Below, piece after piece: positions 57,898 through 64,000 of a stretch of 64,000 nucleotides of DNA; positions within the stretch are counted from its first letter, which is position 1; the number at the start of each line of letters is the position of its first letter. The position numbers were made by a program, and so were the translations under genes. Source of the stretch: Rhyzopertha dominica (Eukaryota > Arthropoda > Insecta > Coleoptera > Bostrichidae); assembly GCA_025024175.1 (NCBI GenBank), contig QCXZ01000064.1, forward strand, positions 50,117,325-50,181,324, read 5' to 3'. The notes under the pieces are model-generated. The model did no database searches and was not told where the DNA came from. It saw only the letters and a list, made by a program, of their open reading frames with translations.

Positions 57898-58746
57898 TTA
57901 TATTCTAGGTTTTTTTGGTAAAGATCCAAAAGCTGAAATTACAGTTCCTTTTGTACCCGTTGCACTGTTAGTCAATGAGGGCTGAACAAGTCCAGCAGGT
58001 TTTAAAGTTTGTGAACTTAAACTATTTCCTCCAGGTTGGTCCCACTTGCTTTTTCTTTTTCTGGCATCATCTTCCTGTTTCTTCGTGCCAGATACAATTT
58101 CTGCCTTCGTTTTCCGTTCCTTTTCCCTTTTGTCCATTTCAGCCTTTTGGACTTTCGCCAATTCTTCATAATAAGATTCTTTGTTCCATTTTAAAGGGTC
58201 ATATATTGCGGGGGGATAATTCGTACCTAACTCATTTATTCCACAAAACTGGATAAGTTTTTCATAAATGCTAGGATTTCTGAAGTCCTTCCTCTGTTGA
58301 ATAACTGCATTCATGTCTAGGGCATTGTTCTGCATCTTTTCATGTAATCTCAATATTTTCTCCTGCAGATCCATCGAACAATGGCCGAGAGGTTCAGGAG
58401 GTAACTGTACACTATCATCTTCAACCTTTTCCACACGACTTGCGATTTCTAAGCTCTCATGTTCAGAAATTATGACAATCTGTTGTTTTTCTGTAGGCTC
58501 ACCCTCTTCATCCGAGACCACTGTATCATCATGTCCGTATGATACCAGTTTTGCCACCTTTGTTGTAATTTTTATAGGAACCGGACTTGCTGGTCGAGAG
58601 GAAGGTGTAGACTTGCTTTCTGATGGAGATGTGTTTGGTGTAAGCTGGACAATTCCCTGATCTTCATTATTATCTCCTACTTCTTCCTCACCTTCAGAGT
58701 CTGTATATGTAGCGGTTAAGGACGCTAACGCAGTACTTTGTGCCAT
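57898..58746 (-). CDS. SAP30BP: SAP30-binding protein (HCNGP family), single exon
   Basis: A nuclear protein known to bind SAP30, a subunit of the Sin3-HDAC co-repressor, and to act with splicing factors. The 282-residue frame has an acidic N-terminus (SEGEEEVGDNNEDQ), a Ser/Pro-rich stretch (about 38-56), then the HCNGP domain at about 115-215: LPPEPLGHCSMDLQEKI, RKDFRNPSIYEKLIQFCGIN, ELGTNYPPAIYDP and SYYEELAKVQKAEMDK. The tail has RKRKSKWDQP and ends KGTVISAFGSLPKKPRI, as in animal orthologues (human about 308 residues). It is intronless here. The start is the first ATG after an in-frame stop. It is in the same orientation as RanBPM and divergent from WDR89. Confidence 0.93.
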   Translation of the reverse strand: MAQSTALASLTATYTDSEGEEEVGDNNEDQGIVQLTPNTSPSESKSTPSSRPASPVPIKITTKVAKLVSYGHDDTVVSDEEGEPTEKQQIVIISEHESLEIASRVEKVEDDSVQLPPEPLGHCSMDLQEKILRLHEKMQNNALDMNAVIQQRKDFRNPSIYEKLIQFCGINELGTNYPPAIYDPLKWNKESYYEELAKVQKAEMDKREKERKTKAEIVSGTKKQEDDARKRKSKWDQPGGNSLSSQTLKPAGLVQPSLTNSATGTKGTVISAFGSLPKKPRI

Positions 58747-58880
58747 TTCAGCTAGAATATAATCTTACAAAATGTAAAGCACTATTTCTTTTAGAAATAN
58801 CTTGTCTCAACAGCAGGCAGAAGTAAATAAATTAAATCACACTTTGCAAACCACATACCCCAGCCCCCAACAGCTTAACG

Positions 58881-59826
58881 TAGAGGTGTTACGTTGGAAC
58901 TGGACCTGTTACAGTGGAATAGGTACGAGCTGGCAGTTCCGCGTACCTGTTCCGGACAAGCTGATGTAACTATTACGAGTCCACAGTCTCGCATCGGGCG
59001 TTTTCGATTGGAATAAGTGCGTAACTGGAGCTATTACTGTTGCGTTGGAACTGGACCTTTTACACTGGAACAGGTACGATCTGCCAGTTTCGTTTAGCTA
59101 TTCTCATCGATGCGATATACTTGTTGTTATTGAACATATACCTTTGGAATTTCAGAAGAGTAGAAATGCACGCATAAAGCAATATAGTTATTATAATTTC
59201 CAGTAACGTTACGATTACTTATTTGACAGTACTTTGCTATTTTTTAGCAAGTACAAAGAGCAGCTTTTGCTATATCAACGTTTATTTTTGATAAATAATC
59301 CAGTTAGAATTTTTAGCTATTCATACTTTATTAATATGTAGAAAGGTAATAATAATAGTTGCTCATTTTATGAGTAATGTACAGAAATGTGAATCAAAAC
59401 AAAATGAAACCACTTTTGACAAAAGTATGATACAATATTTTTTGTACAACCTCCCTATTTTGATAAAACGATGATACATTAAATTCATCTTAAGTTTGAA
59501 TTGAAAATGACTTTTCATGTATTGTTGATTACCTATTTAAAATGCTGGTCCATAACAAAATTATGAACAGAATGCCCCGATTCTAAAAGTTGCCTTGTCG
59601 ACACTCGATATAGTTTACCGCAGAGGTGTTGCGTCGGAACAGGACCTATTACACTGGAATAGGTAGGAACTGCCAGTTCCGCGCACCTGTTTCCGAGGCG
59701 ATGGAGTATCATTATGAACAAGACCGGAACACCTTGGAACTGGAACAGGTATTTGGAATAGGTACCTAACTGGAACTGGAACAGGTCGTACTAGGTACAT
59801 AGAAAAGCTATTCCGTAACACCTCTA
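58881..59826. mobile_element. hAT-type non-autonomous element with internal repeats
   Basis: Ends TAGAGGTGTTACG and CGTAACACCTCTA and is flanked by a perfect 8 bp duplication GCTTAACG (58873-58880 and 59827-59834), diagnostic of hAT. Inside, the phrase GGAAC(T/A)GGACC and GGAA(T/C)AGGTA(C/G)GA recurs at about 58895, 59048, 59636 and 59720-59785. A second near-copy of the left end (GCAGAGGTGTTGCG, about 59622) suggests nesting or duplication. There is no transposase. It sits 135 bases upstream of the SAP30BP start codon. Confidence 0.88.
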
Positions 59827-59834
59827 GCTTAACG

Positions 59835-61294
59835 AGCAATGAATTCTGCTAGATTGACGATTGACAATTGACATACCGANAAGCTGACAACCGATACCTG
59901 ACATTAACTGCCGCCTGGCGTTGCCAACCCTTGCCTGTTACCGCTATTTTCATACCAGATAGGATTATAAATTATAAATATTACCATTGCGATAAAACCT
60001 TAAATATTATTAATAAAATACCGCAAGAAATTAATATTACATTTAGCACTATTGTATTGCATTCATGTCAAGTTTTCTTATTTACAATTTAAATATAAAT
60101 TCGTAAACGTGTTATTAAAAAATATTTAATAACCTGAAAGTAAAAACGAACAAATTATCTTTATTCTTATTGCACATATAATACTCACACACTACTTCCA
60201 TTCCGGGTTCAGAACTAGATTATGTAATATACGTGCAACGTATAGTATGGTAGTTATACATATTAGCTCGGTAACAAGTTTTACACGTCCATCCTCTATT
60301 ATCTACAATATATCTGTTGGATTGGAAGCACAGAAATGCATAGTTACCTAGACCTAGAAATTAAAAGCAATTATAATAAGGTTTTGTGACAAATGACATT
60401 CGCGCACGTGGGGTCAGATGCATGATGCATGCGCAGTCAAGATTATATGGGAATGTTATGACAACGTCATAACAAATAACAGATCTCTGTCAGTCTGTAT
60501 CACATCTCGCCATTCGCCATTCCCCCGGTCATACTTTACTGCGCACACTCGCTGCCCTACAGACGAACAATGGCAAATTACTGGTGGTNACAAAATTTTC
60601 TTTCGCGTNNTATTAGATTTATTAGACGTCTAGTTAAATTATATTCGATGTCTGAGGACGGATGNCGTATTTTAAGGGAATTTNTGTGGTAGTGCACCTT
60701 ACAATTTTNTGTTTTTTCGTNATTTTCAAACAACAAAAATTAAACGGTTTTTAGAAAAAATGCTTAAACCGCCGCCGCTTATCCGGTTTATGTTAACCGC
60801 TTTGGCCGGTTAAGAGGCTTCCAGTAACTTATACATCCTTAAATTTAAAAACTCACAAAGTGTCGTTATTAGGCATAGGCGAGCCTTTCCCATTAGATAA
60901 TACATATGTTTAGAGTGCTCGTGACCTAATTCTAAGGTTTTAAATAACACCGTCAATAACAATGATTGCTATGCCTGTTCAACTCTTAATAAGAATGTAA
61001 GAGGTTACGAAAAAGTTTTTTTAGCACACCTAAAATATAAAGCCTTCAATCAATATCAGTAACGTTAATTGTTAATTCATAAACTTCAACAATTTGATAA
61101 TTTATTTAGATTTTTATTAGATCTTCATTCGTTATTTTCGAAGTTATTTGCCGGCTAGAGTATGTAGCAAGTCTTCGATTGTTACCATTAACGGCGCACT
61201 TATTACGATTAATATTGTTAAATCGTAACTGGTTACCTGTAAGCATTGACAGCACTATTATATGATATAGAAAGATACGAAACACATACGCGAG
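59835..61294. other. Intergenic region with low-quality bases
   Basis: No gene was recognised. Ns cluster at 60589-60721. The stretch 60745-60810, with AACGGTTTTTAG and CCGGTTTATGTTAACCGC, contains short inverted CGGTT/AACCG motifs and may be a transposon end. The 5' UTR and promoter of WDR89 must lie toward the right. Confidence 0.45.
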
Positions 61295-61358
61295 ACACAC
61301 TTCAATGTGTCCGTGATTTATTATTTACACACTTCAATGTGTCCGTGATTTATTATTT
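61295..61358. repeat. Exact tandem duplication of 32 bp upstream of WDR89
   Basis: The unit starting ACACACTTCAATGTGTCCGT is present twice in a row (61295-61326 and 61327-61358) without change. Each unit has an ACAC-TTCAA-TGTGT dyad. It lies 181 bases before the WDR89 ATG. Confidence 0.9.
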
Positions 61359-61538
61359 AAGTCGATAACTTCATGCCAGAAGTGACAACGTTGCGCGCTT
61401 TCAATAAGGTGAAGATAGCTGCTATTTCCATTCCTGATTTTCTAACCTCACTTTACCTTGTTTTAACCTAACAGAAAGAAGTAATTTTAAAGTTCTAAAG
61501 TTTTAACATTAGTTTTACGGGATTTTAAACATTCATTT

Positions 61539-62156
61539 ATGTCTGCTATTGATATCAACATGGTTGCATTAAAGCCTGATGTACAAGATTTAAAAGTGCC
61601 ACTAGTGCCACATGAATTTAGTGATGGTGATAGTGATACTGTAGATGAAAAGCAGCTAATGACTCTTTTCAATAAACCCTGTGAATTAGTTGCAGAGACA
61701 CAGTATGGTACAAATTATGTGTTACATCTAACTGGAAACGTAGAGGGAGACCCTATGCTAGCAGCTGGCTTGTCAAATAGGAAAATTAGTATCTTGAAAT
61801 ACTCTGACAGTGGAGTTGCTAATATTGCAGTGTTAAGCGAGCAAAACAGCAAAATAATTGGTGCAAGTTTTTCACCAGAAAATAGCAGTTTATTGTATTC
61901 AGGACAAGTAGACAATGATATAAAACTGTGGGATTTACGTACACCAGAGAAGAGTGTTACAGTGTTCAAGGATTCATCAACAGAAAACGTGGGCAATGTT
62001 AGACCATTTACATGTTTCGATATTTCTCCAAATAACCGACTGTTAGCTGCTGGCACTGAATTATATGAAGGTGATGCATATATATTATTTTGGGATGTCA
62101 GAAACACCAAACTCATGGGAGGATATTGGGAATCACATACAGATGATATAACACAG
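61539..62156 (+). CDS. WDR89: WDR89, coding exon 1
   Basis: WD40-repeat beta-propeller protein of poorly known function. Encodes residues 1-206. WD-type blades are visible: MLAAGLSNRKISILKYSDSG, IGASFSPENSSLLYSGQVDN then DIKLWDLRTP, and FDISPNNRLLAAGTELYEGD then AYILFWDVRN, ending GGYWESHTDDITQ. The pattern AGTE...DA.I.FWD.R..... G.Y.ESH.DDITQV.FHP is specific to WDR89. The donor is ACACAG|gtaaga and the exon is in phase 0. The ATG at 61539 gives 8 residues before a second Met (61560), which could be an alternative start. Confidence 0.9.
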
Positions 62157-63467
62157 GTAAGACACTGTTGCACTGATGTGTACAAAATGTAGTGCTTTTG
62201 GCAGATTTTTCTATTATCTTGACTGCTTGTGCTTTTTTTGTTTTAACATGAATGTTTTTGGGAAGATACTTAGGTGTCTTGTGTTTTGGTTAGAGCATGT
62301 AAAATTAATATGAAATTGAAATGGGTGAATTAAGAATTAAAGTCTTTTTCCACTTTATTTCTTCTTGATATAGGTAATCTAAGCTGTCTTTTTGTATGTG
62401 ATTTTTTATTTACAGCTATTGATTGTAGTAGATGTCGCTAGTAGACACATTTAAAACCAAATTTTATTACCATTTCACGTCTTGAAACTATGATCATCTG
62501 AAATTTTCCCGCTATTCCTTTGTGGAAGCTAGTAATACATCACATACACTCTAGTCGGCCATGCCCCCTGTATAAAGTAAATGGCATACCTGTGAGCGCA
62601 TGTGCATGTGGCGTATGTTAGCCTTCACACAAGGATAGCGTTTTTGGGCATAGTAAAATTTTAGATGGCCATAGTTTGAAAATTACGAATGCAAATGGAG
62701 TTCTGTTTACTGCAAGCTTATCAGCGGCTCGAATACTATAGAATGATGTACAATTTGCATTAAATTAAATTTTAGTGAACAGGCCTATTCTTAGTTTTCT
62801 ATGTTAAAAACATATTTTTGTTGTATATAATAAATTTTTTTCTTTAGGGTGCAAATAATGTGCTATATCCCCAAGTATGTACATATAATACTGATAAGAA
62901 ACATACCAAATAGCATCAAATATCCGTCACAGTAAGCTGTCATATACAGTTTTTTATGGCTATCCTTGTTACCACATCAAAATAAGCTAGTGTACAAATT
63001 CACTGTAGTTATATTTATCTGGCATCATACTGATCAAAGCCCTGGGTAGCAGAAGCAGTTGCCATTTCTAAATACAAAGTATGTACATTTGTCTTTTATT
63101 ATTTATTGATCCTATCATTTTTAACAAAAAAAAATGTTCATTGGATGTAGCAAAATCGAGGTGGCAGCTAAATATCGAGGCATTATATTCAAAACGGCAT
63201 CAGGTTAGGATTATTGAAACAGTTACACATAAACACAACACTTAAACGATCCCCATAAAAATATCTGAAACGATCAAATGGAATTCCCTAGTTTGTTTAT
63301 AAATGCTGCCATAAGTGTCACCCGCTCGTATGTATAGAGGGTTTTGTTTTGTTTGTAAATTGTTTGAGAAGCTTAAACTCAAAAAACTGAAACATTACCA
63401 AGTGTTATAATTATTATAGAATAAATTAACATATCTATAATAAAAAAAATGATAAAAATTGTTGCAG
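62157..63467 (+). other. WDR89 intron 1
   Basis: A 1311 bp GT-AG intron (gtaaga ... gttgcag). AT-rich, with no embedded gene recognised. Confidence 0.8.
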
Positions 63468-63740
63468 GTAAAATTTCATCCCAGTGATGTAAATAGATTG
63501 TTATCGGGTTCTACCGATGGCCTTATAAACATTTATGACTTGTGTCAACCTGTGGAGGAAGATGCACTCATAGATACACTCAATACAGAATCATCTATTG
63601 AACAGCTTGCTTGGTTTCGAGCTGGTCATTGTGACGCCATATCTTGTGTAACGCACACCACAGACCTTCAGCTGTGGAGAACAGACGATTGTGAGCCATT
63701 TATAACCTATCACAGAGCAGATATTGCAAGCATCATTAAG
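63468..63740 (+). CDS. WDR89: WDR89, coding exon 2
   Basis: Acceptor tgttgcag|GTA, donor ATTAAG|gtaaaa. Encodes 91 residues from VKFHPSDVNRLLSGSTDGLI then NIYDLCQPVEEDALIDTLNT to HRADIASIIK. The junction ...DDITQ|VKFHP matches the family (DDVTQVRFHP). Confidence 0.92.
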
Positions 63741-63790
63741 GTAAAAACGTCATAATTGCTCGTATTGAGTACTTAATCTATCTTCTGCAG

Positions 63791-64000
63791 CGTTCCACAG
63801 AAAACTTTATTTATATTTCTGGAATTCATAGCAATTGGCCAAATGCAGGATTAGTGATTTTAGCGGGTTCCAATTTTAACGATGGGGAATGTATAAGAGG
63901 CATTTTAATGAAGTCCTACAAAGTATTTTTGCCCTCCTTCAGTTTATGTCACAATACACAGAGAATTCGCAGCAGTTGGAATAACATTAATGTGAGTGTA
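63791..64000 (+). CDS. WDR89: WDR89, coding exon 3 (partial, runs to window edge)
   Basis: Acceptor tcttctgcag|CGT. The in-frame translation RSTENFIYISGIHSNWPNAG then LVILAGSNFNDGECIRGILM fits the next WDR89 blade, although it is weaker than the earlier exons. The frame is open to position 64000. A possible donor, AAT|gtgagt, begins at 63994, so the exon may end at 63993. The last one to two blades and the C-terminus are outside the window. Confidence 0.7.

Noticed and set aside
60745..60830. Transposon end near AACGGTTTTTAG/CCGGTTAAGAG
   Set aside because: Short inverted motifs only, in a region with several N bases; no duplication or second end could be found.
1..64000. CRISPR arrays, bacterial operons or integrated bacterial genes
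   Set aside because: Sequence is eukaryotic nuclear: spliced genes and retroelements. No regularly spaced identical short repeats with unique spacers were seen.

Overview
This window comes from an arthropod, most likely insect, nuclear genome: AT-rich, with spliced genes, long introns, and R1-type and Jockey-type LINEs, Tc1/mariner, hAT, Ty3/gypsy and Penelope-like elements throughout. The order of insect cannot be fixed from the sequence. Scattered N bases, clustered at 60589-60721, mark uncertain consensus positions.

Layout. (1) 1-16912 holds no host gene that I can recognise. It is a nest of decayed transposons: a Ty3/gypsy 5' LTR and gag at the left edge and a gypsy pol end with a related LTR at the right edge, possibly one element split by insertions. 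Between them lie a Penelope-like element (PLE), a minus-strand Jockey-like LINE, a DUF4817/DDE transposase, another LINE, an R1-type LINE and several copies of a ~200 bp unclassified repeat. (2) 16914-23006 is a second, internally deleted PLE bracketed by ~240 bp direct repeats. It is split by a young Ty3/gypsy element (18347-22736) with one open 1329-codon gag-pol frame, 164 bp LTRs matching at every called base, a PBS and a PPT. (3) 25112-56018 (minus) is the RanBP9/RanBP10 (RanBPM) gene. I could join nine coding exons into a continuous 587-residue frame; its large introns carry most of the remaining transposons. (4) 57898-58746 (minus) is SAP30BP in one exon. (5) 61539 to the window end (plus) is the 5' part of WDR89, a WD40 protein, divergent from SAP30BP. 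A ~0.95 kb hAT-type non-autonomous element lies in the shared upstream region.

How the genes relate. RanBPM is a scaffold of the CTLH/GID ubiquitin ligase, SAP30BP a nuclear co-repressor/splicing-associated factor and WDR89 a beta-propeller protein. They are independent housekeeping genes and nothing suggests a shared pathway.

The most striking structures are in RanBPM introns. Intron 6 contains a 1.69 kb near-palindrome made of two head-to-head 3' halves of a Tc1-like transposon, inside a MITE, inside a Penelope copy that itself forms an inverted pair with its neighbour. Intron 8 contains an apparently intact Tc1-like element (DD34E transposase with a predicted 61 bp intron, ~250 bp IR/DR-type ends) inserted in a Penelope reverse transcriptase. 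If RanBPM is transcribed through these, its pre-mRNA would carry very long hairpins.
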